Shown one piece after another: positions 1 through 11,216 of a stretch of DNA of 64,000 nucleotides; within the stretch, counting starts at the first letter, position 1, and each line of letters starts with the position of its first letter. Source of the stretch: Todiramphus chloris collaris. Its lineage: Eukaryota; Chordata; Aves; Coraciiformes; Alcedinidae. Where the stretch lies: contig JANVCC010000011.1 in assembly GCA_025345505.1 (NCBI GenBank), positions 9,956,184-10,020,183 on the forward strand, read 5' to 3'. Made by a program: the position numbers and the translations under genes. The notes beneath the pieces were generated by a model. The model was given only the letters and a program-made list of their open reading frames with translations. It had not been told where the DNA came from and made no database searches.

Positions 1-2204
1 AGAAAGCCAGTAGCCATAACACAAATGGGAATGATAACGGATACCTTAAAAGTAAAGAGCTTTGAGAAAATAATGACAGAAAACACTGCTTAGGAAAGAG
101 CAGCCAAAATGTGTCTATTTCCCAATGTGACCCAGCCTGGATTATTTTAAAAGTCAAATAGTGTGATCAACTAAATGCACAATTTATACCTATTCTTATC
201 TCATGATCTCAGAAGAGAAGCTGCTCCTAGGAAATGTCATCAAAATATCATGACTCCCACTGGTAAAACCAGGGGGTGAATTGGTAATGTTATGGAGCGG
301 AAGCAGAGAATTTTCCAACAGCGGGCTGTGCTGTTGTAGTTTACCATCTGACTGATTTGCATTAAATGAAGATGAATAATTCCATCCTTCTGCTCAAACT
401 GTGGTCTTGCAGATCGTGCCCCAGGTTGGGCAACCCCAGGAAAGCTGCCCATTGTTTTCAGTAACAACTGTTCTGACAGCTGTAATCAGACACTGAGCAA
501 ATTAAGAATCTGTTTGCCAAGAAATAAGCACCTTTCCCTGTATGCTATTTATCTGTTTCTCATTATTTTATTTATTCAGGGTGATGCTACCATTTCAGTG
601 GGTCTGGCAAATGTCTATAGGGCCACATAGTTTATAGACAACTGGGTATACATTTCATAATTCTTTTTCACCAAATATTAGTGTAGATATTGTGAAACCT
701 TTCATTTACACTTCCTAAATTCCCAGGAGAGAGGGCATTTGCAGCCTCACAGTAGTTAAGCCATTATTTCTTTTATGGGTGGAAAAAAATAAAAGCTTTG
801 CTATTTTTAATTTTAAGCATCTCCCCTGCCAGGCTCTGCTACCTCCAGGCAGGTTCTTTTTTTGGAATACAAAACTTCTTTGCACTTTACAGCTAGCATG
901 GTCATACAAGTTTGTAGAGTTGAAAAATTAAGAGTTACCTCCCCTCTTGGTGTTCAATTTGAACTCAGGCATTTTTTTCTCTTAAGAGTCAGTAAAAGCA
1001 GAAGTCAGCTTCCCACCCAGGACATACCACAGTATGGCAATTCTGATGCCCAGCCCCTGCATTTCCTTGATTGACAGACCAACTGTGACTAAAAACAGTT
1101 CAGGAAAGGAAAATGAGCCAGTAAGTGACAGACTGCTAATTAAATGAAATAAACCACTCTTAGGTCTGTTTCAGCATTCTCACAGTAATCTGTGTCACAC
1201 AGAAGAGGTTTGAACTATTTTATCTGCAATAAGTGCATTCATATCAAAGTTTGGACAAGACATAAGAAGACACGAAATAATAACTTGGCAAAATGAGCAG
1301 TCTTAAGACATAGTTTAACACTGTCTGGATCTGATAACACATACTATTAATTAAAATATTCCTAGTATGGAGTGAAAATATGACTGATTTCCAAGCAGTT
1401 TCTGACCAGAGGTACCAGAGTCATGAGCTGTAAATGTCTCTTAATCCAATGCAGGTCCTCTCCTGTGTGTGAGAAGCCATGTAATGGGTGAACAGTGGAT
1501 CAAATTCTGTATACCAGTGTAGTTTTGCAAGGACTGTGTTGTGCTGTCATCAGCACAAGTTTGCAATTTTGTTTTTAAAATACATTTCAAGGCTCTTGTC
1601 ACCTGTCTGCTGAGATGGAGCTATGAGCCTTATGTGATTTCCTCCTCACTTGCTCCCCTTCCACTAAAATTCTATACAGGCTGGTTTGTTTATTTCTCAA
1701 ACTCCTGAAATCCTAAATGATAATTGCTTTAGAAAGACTTTCTAGGTGTAATTATCATTTTCAATCATGCTAATTATTAAAACTATTTGCTTTGTATCTT
1801 CCTTTGCTTTTGGAAAGTGCCTACCATATTTTGGATGTCCTCAGTTTCCATAATGTAGGTAGGTATGGTACGCATACCACAGTAGGTATGGATACTGATG
1901 TACTGTACTAAAGTATTCCTGAACAGATTGAAGGAAAAATATCTGTAAGCATGGCATACAACATATATTGCTGGTTTGACTCAATTAAACTGGAATTTAG
2001 AGATTTGTTTACGCTGTTCTTTCAGTTTAATAAGACAGGGTATCGAGATTAGGATATAACTCATGCAGTCATGCATAAGTTGAGGCCTGATATGGATAAA
2101 TTCTTCCTAGCTGTCCAGAAGGATGACTGAGTATGCTGGAAAGCCACTTCAGTATAAACATATTCAATTAAAAAAAAAAAAAAAAAGAATTAAAGGGAAA
2201 CCCC
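1..2204. other. Non-coding sequence, probable SMPX intron
   Basis: No exon of a recognisable protein was found on either strand. The open frames are short (at most about 75 codons) and lack protein-like composition or convincing splice context. Because the SMPX start-codon exon at 8217-8276 points leftwards and its later exons are not visible between here and there, this stretch is inferred to be SMPX intron. An A-rich run (2169-2186) sits just left of the provirus. Confidence 0.5.
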
Positions 2205-2973
2205 TGTCCTGATTTTAGTGAGAACAGAACTAATTCTGTCCAGGGATTTTATTTTTCAGCTCTGTGTCTTCTAAGTAACTGCACTGTCTGAACTTAGCAG
2301 CATGTCTTCAGAGGCAGTGTCTGCTTCTAGCAGTGATAATGCTCCATGTTTAGAATTAGTACTAAGGACTGGAGTGCAAAAAGGCTCTTGCTTATACTCG
2401 CTCCTGTGCGGACCTAGGCCACTGCTGGATCTTGTGTACCATGGGGTCCATCTTGTGTGCCATGTTGGAGGCACTGAAAGCAAAAGGCTGCACCTGCAGG
2501 GAGTAGTGGCCAGGACAGTTGACCCTAAATTGACCAGCAAGGGATTCCAGCCCATAGATGTCATATTCAGTAGAAAGCTGAGGGATCTCAAGGGTCAAGA
2601 TCTCTTCTTCAATGGCTGGCATTCAAGAAGGACTCTGTCCATTCTGCCTTTGATCCTGATCCATGCATTCCTGAATCCAGTTCACATCTGTCTCTCAGTC
2701 CAGTCTGGGACTTCCCCAGTGCCTGCTCCACAGCTTCATTGGTGACAGTGATGTAATTGCCATCAGTGGGTTGGACTCTATATTGATTTTGTATATGTTT
2801 GTATATATTCCATTTTATTATCATTCTTTTCATTAAAGCTGTTCTAGCTTTCTGTTCTAATTGGTAAGTCTCTCTCGCTTATTCCCTTTCTTTTCCTCTT
2901 TGGGGAGGAAGAGGGGTTAACACAGAGTGCCTGTTGTAAGTCTAGTGGATGGCCATGACCCTAATACTTGACA
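2205..2973 (+). repeat. 5' LTR of the provirus
   Basis: Starts with TGTCCTG and ends with TTGACA, giving the usual TG...CA ends. It matches the 3' LTR (5579-6319) and the inverted solo LTR (17694-18511) along its length, for example in the segments CTTCTAAGTAACTGCACT and AAAGCTGTTCTAGCTTTCT. An ATTAAA poly(A) signal lies at 2832-2837, after a TATA-rich stretch (about 2778-2815). The primer binding site follows seven bases after its end, which fixes the plus orientation. Many substitutions against the 3' LTR indicate an old insertion. Confidence 0.85.
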
Positions 2974-2980
2974 AACTTAT

Positions 2981-2998
2981 TGGCACCCAACATGGGGC
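2981..2998 (+). other. Retroviral primer binding site, tRNA-Lys type
   Basis: The 18 bases TGGCACCCAACATGGGGC lie just inside the 5' LTR. They differ from the standard tRNA-Lys1,2 primer site at two positions only, and both differences are CG to CA changes, as expected from methyl-CpG decay. This supports orientation and retroviral identity. It does not settle the family, because the 5-bp duplication of the related solo LTR and the lack of env would also fit ERVL-like elements. Confidence 0.7.
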
Positions 2999-3630
2999 AC
3001 AAATGGAGATCTAATAGACTGTGCAAATAGTTAAAATTCTGTTTCATTCAGCTGAGAGAGTATCAGACTTGTTTTTTCTGAGTTTAAACTGACTGTTTTC
3101 TGAGTGTAAACTGACTGTTTACATCATGTCATTTCTGAGACAAAAATTATTTGGTGTAGAGTTTATTTCAGAGTTAAATGCCATACTGTTCCCCCACATG
3201 CTGTATGCACCGTGTTATTGTTTACTTGTTCCACTGTTTACCTGGAAGTTATCAGTTCTAGGCACTGGGTGAAAGCCACTGCTTTGCTGTGGTGTTTTTC
3301 ACTGATTTATGCTGTACTGAATTGGACAGAGGGTGCATCTCTGTACTATGGGCGTCACATAGTGGTTTTGTTCCTAAGAATACTTTTGAGTTTACCTTGG
3401 GAAGTTATACTTCTCCTCAGTATGCTGATCTGACTCCACTAGATTTTTGGGATGCTATTAAATTGTGAGGATAGTGTATATGATCATTACAATGAAAAAA
3501 AGGTGTTATTTTTATTGTTGCACATATCACTGAATTTATTACTGATTCTACGGAGTCTCTTTATCATGTGGCATCAGATTAAACATTGGTGCAGGTGTAT
3601 GTGTCATGCAGCCACCTCAACTCGTAGCTA
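2999..3630 (+). other. Proviral leader region, no recognisable protein
   Basis: This lies between the primer binding site and the gag-like repeat region. It holds a hydrophobic open stretch (3212-3433, 73 codons) rich in leucine, isoleucine and valine, with no motif I recognise. It may be leader sequence or decayed coding sequence of the provirus. Confidence 0.4.
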
Positions 3631-3780
3631 CTCAGACCCCACCAGCTCCCCACAGTGAGCACTGCCACCTCTCCAGCTCCCACAACGAGCATTGCAGCTA
3701 TTCCAACTTCGATAATGAGCACTGTAGCTGTTTCAACTTCAGCAATGAGAACTGCAGCTGCAGTGACAGCTGCTGTGGCC
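3631..3780 (+). repeat. 30-bp tandem repeat in gag-like region, 4-5 units
   Basis: Units of exactly 30 bp begin at 3631, 3661, 3691, 3721 and (weakly) 3751. The phase marker is the run ending GTGAGC, ACGAGC, ATGAGC or ATGAGA at 3660, 3690, 3720 and 3750. In the frame that starts at 3655 each unit encodes ten residues rich in Thr, Ser, Ala and Pro. The units have diverged from one another, so the duplication predates much of the decay. Confidence 0.75.
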
Positions 3781-4570
3781 ACTCACACTCAATCTGCACA
3801 GGTACAAGTTGCCCCTGTGAGGAAAAGAAAACAAACAAAACAGCTACACCCAGTGACAGATCAGGGAGAGGGTCTTTCTAAAGCAGAATCATCAGAGTGG
3901 GAGTTGGATCCAGATGTGAAGGCTGACCCCCTGCAACTGGAAAGAAACACCTAACAAAAACAGGTCATGCTGTCAGATGATAACAGAATGGGTGCTGAAA
4001 CAGCACCAAGAGTCAAATGATCAAGGATCAGGTCCTTCTAAAGAAAATCCATCAGATGGAGAGTCAGCAGATGCAGAAGCTATCACCAAACCTTTATCTA
4101 TGAAGGAATTGTGACATGTGAGAAAGGACTTTAGCCATAGTGAGGGTGAGCCACTGACCACCTGGATGCTCTGATGCCAGGATAATGAGGCCAAGGCCAT
4201 TGAATCGGATGGTAGAGAAGCCAAGCAGTTGGAATCCTTGGCCAGAGAGGGAGGCATTGACCAAGCACATTTGAGAAAGAGCAACACTCTCGGTCTCTGG
4301 AGGTGACTCTCATAAGTTGCAAGGATCAGGTATCCCTTTAAAGAGGATATCAAAGGCCGCCCAAGCAAATGGATGACCATGGAAAAAGGTACTAAGTAAC
4401 TGAGAGAATTAGCTGTGCAAGGGAACATTTATAGTGACTGGCAAGTAATTGCAGACCCTGATGAAATGCCATGCAAAAAATCCATGTTGCAGAAGTTTGT
4501 GTAGAGTACACAATCAACGTATTCCGGCATATCTGGGGAAGATGTGTTGGGACACCAGCTGTGAATGAAG
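3655..4570 (+). pseudogene. Gag-like remnant of the provirus
   Basis: The first part (3655-3951) is open for 99 codons. It begins with Thr/Ser/Ala/Pro-rich decapeptide repeats and continues into a basic stretch (KRKQTKQ) and an acidic one. From about 3955 onward the sequence keeps a protein-like character, with charged glutamine- and glutamate-rich segments, but stops and frame changes break it. Position between the primer site and integrase suggests gag or the gag-pol junction. No zinc knuckle (CCHC) or protease motif was found, so the gag call is inferred from position and composition only. Confidence 0.45.
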
Positions 4571-4605
4571 CTGCTAACACAGTACAGAACTATGAAGGAT
4601 GACAG

Positions 4606-5300
4606 ATGAAATACAAGTATGGGGAGGCCTGTCCAACTGATGATATCTCATTTCCAGAAACCCACAAAGGCAAACACTATGTGCTTACAACGGTGAAAGC
4701 AAGTGCCAGATGTCTGGAAACATATCCAGTACCCTGTGCCACTGTTCAGAACACTATTCTGGGCCTTGAAAAGCAGATCTTGAGGCGACATGGTACCCCA
4801 GAAAGAATTTAGTTGATCAATGGGACTTATTTCTAAAACAGTCTTACAGACAACTGGGCCAAAGAACACGGCATTGAGAGGATGTATCACATCCACTACC
4901 ATGTACCAGTCTCCAGAGAAAATGAACGATACAATGGACTGTTAAAAACTACTCTGAAAGCAATGGGGGGTGGGACATTTCAAAACTGGGACAAGCATTT
5001 AGCACAAGCCATCTTGCTAGTTAATAGCAGAGGATCCATGAATTGAGCTGGTCCTGCTCAATCAGACCTTTTAGATACAGTACAAGGGGTAAAGTCCCTG
5101 TGGTGCATCAAAGGAATCTGATGGGGAAAACTGTTTGGGTATTTTCTGCTTCGGGCAAAGACAACCCATTTATGGGACTGCTTTTGCTCAAGGACCTGGA
5201 AGTACTTGGTGGGTGATGATGAAAGATGGTGAAGTACAATGTGTACCTCAAGGGAATTTAATTCTGAGTGAGAATACTCCAGTTACAGCTGTAAAATATT
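4606..5300 (+). pseudogene. Retroviral integrase remnant
   Basis: The first 68 codons (4606-4809) are open and have the character of a retroviral integrase core. The segment LETYPVPC and, after the TAG at 4810, the segments ENERYNGLL and NWDKHLA resemble conserved integrase core and C-terminal parts. Further stops follow at several points up to the 3' LTR, so the gene is dead. The catalytic acidic triad cannot be confirmed as intact. The N-terminal zinc-binding part and all of reverse transcriptase are missing upstream, consistent with the internal deletion. Confidence 0.7.
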
Positions 5301-5578
5301 AACTGCATAATACTAACAGTGTTCAGTAAGTGTCTTTCAGGATAACATAGTGGTGATGACAGGGATTAGCGTCATCAAGTGGCATCCAGTAACCTCCTGA
5401 TGTGAAACTGCAACCTGTGGGCAAAAACCTCAAAAAATCTCATAACACATTTCCTGCCCTGAGAGACTGACATGATAGATGGAGATCCACAGTCACGCAC
5501 TAAATGAACTTTTCTACAGAAAGAAATTATAACCTAGTGATGGGTATGACATAAATAGTATGGAATAAAGGGTGGAAT

Positions 5579-6319
5579 GTCCTGGTTTGATTTAGAACAG
5601 AATTAATTCTGTTTAGTGATTCTGCTTTACAGCTCAGTCTCTTCTAAGTAACTGCACTTTCTGAAGTTAACAGCATACTTTCGTAGATAGTGTCTCATTC
5701 TGGCAGTGATAACACCCCATGTTTAGAGTTACTATGAAGGATTGGTGTGCAGATCAAGGCCACTGCTGGATCTTGCGTACTACGATGGAGGGTGCAGAAA
5801 GTAAAAGGCGGCACCTTCAGGGAGGAGTGGCCAGGACAGTTGACCCTAAATTGCCAGCAAGGGATTCCAGCTCATATACATCATATTCAGTAGAAAGCTG
5901 AGGGGTCACAAGGGTCAAGATCTCTTCTTCAATGGCCAGCATCTGAGGAGGACTCCATCTATTCTTCCTTCAATCCCAATCAATTTATTCCTGAATCCAG
6001 TTTCAGAATCCAGCTCCAGAATCTGGTTCCCATCTGCCACCAAGTTCAGTCTGGGATTTCCCCAGTGCCTGCTCCACAGCATCAGTGGTGACAGTGACAT
6101 AATTGCCATCAGGGGGGTTGGATTTTATATTGCTTTTGTATATATTTGTATATTTTAATTTCATTATTACGATTTTCATTAAAGCTGTTCTAGCTTTCTT
6201 TTCTAATCACTAAGTCTCTCTCCCTTATTCCCTTACTCTTCACCTTTGTGAAGGTTTAGGGGTTAACATAGAGCATCTGTTATAGGTCTAATGGACAGCC
6301 CTGACCCTAAACCTTGACC
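5579..6319 (+). repeat. 3' LTR of the provirus
   Basis: Begins TGTCCTGG and runs to about TTGACC, where the 5' copy has TTGACA. The exact end is uncertain because a C run follows. It shares the internal landmarks of the 5' LTR, including an ATTAAA poly(A) signal at 6178-6183, and is slightly shorter (about 741 against 769 bp) through small deletions. A short purine-rich run (AAAGGGTGGA, 5567-5576) just before it may be the degraded polypurine tract. Confidence 0.85.
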
Positions 6320-8216
6320 CCCCTCACCCTTACCTCTGGGAAAAGACGAGAGTGGTGTGTGTAGATAGAACAGCTTTCAGACAGAGCTGTACACAACCTT
6401 TCACACACTAAGAGGCAGAGGCCATCAATGAATGTTAGCAGTAATTAATAGTACTTTGGTCCTCTATCACCCTGAACTACTCTTGGGAACCAGTCACTCT
6501 CTACCTTTGACTCTCCTACATCTGTATTTAGTGGCTACTGACAAGTGAAGATTTTAATGTACATCTCCATTGTCAGAAAGAAGCTACTTCTTCAGTTTGT
6601 AAAGTGTCATTACATTTCCATCGCTGCCGCATGATGTATGTTCTCCAGGGGATGTCGGTCCTGCTGTGATAGCACATAATTGCAAAAGATCATTATATAT
6701 GAATCATAATGTATAAAAGTAATATGACTAAAATTTTAATTCATGGTTCTTAGAGTGATGAAAGTCTAACAGGCATCAAGTCAAATGCAGGTCTCCCTCC
6801 TGGAGCAACCTTTAACACAATGTTTAATAGAATTATTTTCAAGTTTGTGGTGTAATTTTTCTCATTATTCAAATTACCTTTGCAAAAATTAGTTTCTTAA
6901 AATATTAAACTTAATACTTAAACTTAGTGCACTTTTTAAATGGATAAATTAGAAGCATTTTTTTACATTTAGAAGTTGGAAAGTCATCATAAAAGTAAAA
7001 AGGTGTCTGTAACTACTTTAAGGAAAAAAGTAAACCAAATTCATTCCTTAAAAACCTTCGTATGTGCCGGTGGAGTTTAAATGTAAGTACTTGTGAACTA
7101 CAATTACCTACATTAATCATACAAACATTTCCACAGTCACTGTAAAATAGGGATGAAAATTTGAACTGAATGAAATCAAGGGCAAACTTCTGGTAATTTC
7201 AACTGAATTAGAATACAACAGTTTATATGCCTGTTCCAGTAGAGTTGGTGACGATAAAGAGAATTAGCATTTTTATGGTGCCTTGCAAATTCAGTATGCT
7301 GTCTAGCCACTGGGTAATTAATATTCTTGGTACTTCAGTCCATTGAGTTAGTATTATCTTCAGAAAAAGAAGACAGATCAGACTTCAGAAATTCCATTTT
7401 GTGTTTCTTATGTAATTTCAAAGGAATTTGAGCTTGTGGTAAAATTTATTTGTAAGTGAATTTTACAAAATACATGAAAATTCTCTAAAATTCTGCACTT
7501 CAGGATGTATTTTCACTTTTTGGCAAGAATCAATGATAGCATCAACTAAATACTTTCTTCATGATGCTACTTCATGATGACATTGGGATAATTGTCCAGC
7601 CATTTCTTCTACAAGTATGTAGCAACCAACTTTGTCCTTATGAGCACATGGCATTTTAGGAGGTATGTGACATACAACAGTTTTTTAAATTAAAATATTA
7701 ACATTTCTCCAATTTTACTTTGTCTTTTAAATAAAATGCTTCTTAAATATTGGAAAATGTGAGGGTTTTTTTTGTAAAGGAATGCAGACATGAAAATGTT
7801 CACAATGCCTATGCCATCTTTTTAGCCTATAATTCTTCCAGCATTTTATTAACTCTAAGTAAAATCAAATAGTAGCAAGAATTAGTTTTACTTCTAATGC
7901 TGATCACTTATGCAGATGTATCACTGTGCTTTGCTTAGCCGATCCACCAACAGGCATAACCTAACACAGGAAAGACCATACAAGCAACCGATCAACCAGC
8001 CTATCTGATTCCATTTTTTATCAGCTCAGATCGTAAGATGCTCTTCAGGTCAAACGTTTTCAGTGCTTTCCTATCTACCAAGCCTTTCACTTTAGAACAA
8101 TAATCCCCAGTTAGCACTTCTGTAATGTTTTGTCTGCGCAAAAATGCAGCTTGCCAAGAAATGGAGTTTGAGTTTTATTATTTTACCATATTAGAAACAT
8201 AAATACTGTCTCTTAC
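6320..8216. other. Non-coding, probable SMPX intron
   Basis: AT-rich sequence with no long open frame on either strand. I looked here on the minus strand for the later SMPX exons (the glycine/proline-rich middle part and the lysine-rich C-terminus) and did not find them. The minus-strand splice donor of the SMPX start exon (plus-strand positions 8216-8215) opens into this stretch, so it should be the start of that intron. Confidence 0.55.
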
Positions 8217-8255
8217 CTGGATGGCTTTGACATGTGACGCTGGCTGTTTTGACAT
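8217..8255 (-). CDS. SMPX: SMPX small muscle protein, N-terminal coding exon (partial gene)
   Basis: On the minus strand an exon from 8276 to 8217 is bounded by an acceptor (TTTGCTTGCAG) and a consensus donor (CAG|GTAAGA). It has 21 bases of 5' UTR, then an ATG at 8255 followed by 13 codons reading MSKQPASHVKAIQ, which ends in phase 0. This closely matches the start of vertebrate SMPX, a small (about 85-88 residue) proline-rich protein of striated muscle linked to the costameric cytoskeleton. An in-frame TAA two codons before the ATG supports this as the start; human begins two residues earlier. The rest of the protein is not in the window and should lie beyond the left edge. Head-to-head placement with MBTPS2 matches human Xp22, which strengthens the call. 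Confidence 0.85.
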
Positions 8256-8276
8256 TTTTAAGACAGAGGCTTATCC
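8256..8276 (-). other. SMPX: SMPX 5' UTR part of the start exon
   Basis: The 21 bases between the minus-strand acceptor AG (plus positions 8278-8277) and the ATG are inferred to be 5' UTR, because the stop TAA lies in frame just before the start. This implies at least one upstream non-coding SMPX exon at higher coordinates, as in the mammalian gene. Confidence 0.65.
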
Positions 8277-10589
8277 CTGCAAGCAAAATGGGAAAGTGTT
8301 ACAGGCTCTGACATTCTGATAGCTAACGAGATAAGCTAGAACTTAACCCATGCTGCCTCTTGACAGGCATCCATTTCATCTGCCCAGCTCCCGTTTCCAT
8401 CTCAGTTTCAGAGTTGCTTAGTTATTCCTTCTGAATGTCAGAAAGAGACAGAACACTTGAGCTTCTCCAATTAATCTTTCATAGCCACAAATGGAGCTAT
8501 CTCTTTTCACATTATAAAACCAATAATGAGTAGAGATAAGGAATCTCTCAAACCTTAACGACATTGTAAAATGACTAAGAATTAAGGGAAACATTTGAGG
8601 ATAAACAATGTATGATTATCAGTGCCACAGTATGTGCATGGGATTTATTAGAATTCTCAGTTTAAATCTTCTTTCAAATAAAGCATAACTTGCTGTGAAA
8701 CATTGATAAATGCAGACAACCATTTTCTGACTCACAAATCCTTGGAAATATTTAATGCCTGTAGACTGAAAATTATCAAGATGGTCAAACTGTAAAGGTC
8801 TTTGACAATTGCAAGGGCACAAAGTAGCTTCTCTTCAGAGTTGTAGACCATACAGATTCATCACCTTTCTTTAGTAGTAAGGTTAAAAAGAACAGAGGTT
8901 TCAATATAGTTTTATGCAGGCAGTGAAATATGGACTGATACAGTCTATTAATAAGCAACAACAAAGGGAAATACACGGAAGTCAAAAGATTCTGTAAAGG
9001 TAAAAAGGAAGCAAGAAATTTTGTCATCAGATTAACTGAAACATTGTCTCAGCCTTTTATTCTTTTAGTGAGAATTGAGATTTTAACTGGACTAGACCTT
9101 CACCAAAGTCTGCTTATTTAACCATTATAATACAAAATAAGATAGCAATACTAAGAGGTGAGCAATGAGTTCACCAGAGAACTCATTGATTACAACCAAA
9201 CTACAGCATTTATTTATTTATTTATTTATTTATAAAATAAATATTATATTTAACCTGAGATGAGGAGGAAGATATTGAGAAAAGTAATACATGACATAGG
9301 AGAAAACAGAAATATACTGAGAAATCAAAAGTGGGACAAAAGCTTTGGTATTCCAAAGAGTGTAACTGTCACATGTAGGCAGAACAGAAAAAAAACGTAG
9401 ATGAATTTTAGGTTGGCTTCAGCCTGGAGGATCAGCCTGAAATTGTATCACTGGAGCTGTGTGGAAGACTTGCTCTTGCATACTCTCACACTAGCTTGAA
9501 ATCTGATTACAATGCTGAATAGAACTTAAAGTAAAAATGACCTGCCATTAGAGGTCTCCCTCTGATCACACTCTTAGCTGTAAAGAGTGCTGTCCAAATC
9601 AACAGACTCTCAAGTCAGAGGACGTCATCTTTGTAGGTTGCTACAGGTTTAAATTGCTTCCACTAAATAAAAAAACTGGGAAAAAAATAAAATCCCATTG
9701 TGAAAAATAAAACCAGCATGCTTCCAGTGAGTTTTATTTTGTGGGTTTACATTTACATTTATAATCTTAAAATCAGAGGTAGTTTTAAAGACTTCATAAT
9801 GCACTTTGGGGGATGAAATCTCAGCTACTGAAGTTTGTGACAAAATTTGCATAGATTTCAAAAAGCCAAAAGGATTTACTGCACTCTGTCTCTCTCCTTT
9901 TTGAAAATCTTTTCTATACATAGAAATAACTGTGCTCTTAACAAGCAGATGTATTCCAAAGATAAATACAAAACAATCCCCTAATTTAATGGAAAGATAG
10001 GACTCATAATGCAGAAGATTTTAATTAATTTTTCTTATCATGTTATCCTCTTTCTAATCAGAACGAAAAACAGAAACGAAAGCATAGGGAATTTACATAA
10101 AACATTTTAAAACATTGTGGGTCTACTTTCTAAACACTCACAAAGAAATTAATGCTAAGATGTACTTCTCCATCTTGCATGCCTGTGTATTGCAAAAACA
10201 CTGACACAAACTCCTTGAGCCACCAAGAACCAAAGGCGCAAGGATTTAGACTGAATCTCAACCTTGAAACAAACACGGTGATAGTGCTCCTCAAGTGAGT
10301 GCTCTGTGTTCTGCACTTGAAATTATTGCAATCAGACACCAGTTCCTAAATGGATACATGATACAATTGTGTAGGACTGCTTTTGGAGGAGGTGATTTTC
10401 CTACCAGTTCATGCTGTCCTCATTACTGCCAGAGAAATCAGGACAACAGCATGCTACTGAGTAAAAATAGACAATCTTCTCTGCTTCTCTCCCCTTTCCT
10501 CCCTTCCCTGAGTTTCGCCCTGGAGCAATACTGACCATCAACCGCAGGAAAGCAAACCTTAGATTACAGATGCATCTGTTACTGAAGTG
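8277..10589. other. Non-coding, probable SMPX first intron
   Basis: No recognisable exon. The open frames on both strands are short and of non-protein-like composition. The only simple feature noted is the TTTA microsatellite at 9209-9234. A minus-strand GTGAGT (plus 10141-10136) is a possible donor for an upstream SMPX exon but has no further support. Confidence 0.45.
9209..9234. repeat. (TTTA)n microsatellite
   Basis: About six and a half uninterrupted TTTA units, followed by an AT-rich tail (to about 9250). Confidence 0.9.
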
Positions 10590-11216
10590 ATTGGTTCTTT
10601 TTTTTATAAATTCCTTTGTTCTTTTGCCATGCGTCTTAGAGAGAGAGAGTCAAGAGTGCTGCACTGATTGTATTAAGTTATTTATGGCATTCCAATCAGT
10701 TCTGCAAACTTGAAAAATTCACTCTTCACCCTCAGTTCCATGGCAGGATTTCACATGTACACAGACAAAGAAACACAGACCCATGCAGCCTATATTCCCT
10801 GGTGTCTCTTTGGCGTCCCCACACCTTACCTTTTACCTTTTATGGGCTGCATGCTGAGCCAAACTCAGAAAGCAATCGCAACATTATCTCAGTTCGGAGA
10901 TGTTTCATGCCAGACTTCCACTGCAAATTCCCTTGCTTCGCAATGAAAGTACTCATGAACAGGACTACTTGTGAAATACAGGGCTACTACAGTGAAATAA
11001 ATCAGTGTTTTGAGAAGAAACTTTGTAAAACAAAGGACCTGTCTTCTGTCTCTCTGCTAAAAATAATTTCTGACAGGGCTGCAGTGAGATAATAAGCTGA
11101 CTTATTCAGTTTGCTTTAAACATGATGAGATATCATAATGCCATCTTTTGTAATCTGCACAAGAGATGTACAGTAGCACACAGACAGCAGAAAGAGCCCT
11201 TCCCCCACCCCAGCTG
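10590..11216 (-). promoter_or_regulatory. Cluster of muscle-type promoter motifs, candidate SMPX control region
   Basis: Reading in the SMPX direction (right to left), the region has an E-box CAGCTG (11211-11216) next to a CACCC-like run, a MEF2 consensus CTAAAAATAA (11057-11066), a perfect CArG box CCTTTTATGG (10836-10845), an M-CAT motif CATTCCA (10688-10694) and a TATAAA-like run near 10600. The reverse of the CArG box also contains CATAAAAGG, a possible TATA element. It lies about 2.4-3 kb upstream of the SMPX start exon. Each motif alone is expected a few times by chance in 64 kb of AT-rich DNA. Only the combination is suggestive, and no first exon could be fixed. Confidence 0.3.

Larger units (their letters stand above)
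2205..6319 (+). mobile_element. Degenerate endogenous retrovirus, internally deleted provirus
   Basis: Two similar long terminal repeats (2205-2973 and 5579-6319) flank about 2.6 kb of internal sequence in the same orientation. Inside, in order, are a tRNA-Lys-type primer binding site, a low-complexity gag-like stretch with a 30-bp tandem repeat, a broken gag-like region and an integrase remnant. Protease, reverse transcriptase and RNase H were not seen, and nothing env-like lies between integrase and the 3' LTR. The internal part is far shorter than a complete provirus, so a large deletion is inferred. Stops interrupt every frame, so the element cannot code for functional proteins. The flanking bases are C-rich (ACCCC before the 5' LTR and a C run after the 3' LTR), so a target-site duplication is possible but not provable. 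It lies in the inferred SMPX intron, antisense to SMPX. Confidence 0.85.

Noticed and set aside
2271..2745. Open frames of 106 and 147 codons on both strands
   Set aside because: They lie inside the 5' LTR and recur in the solo LTR at 17.8-18.4 kb; they are open by chance in non-coding repeat sequence.
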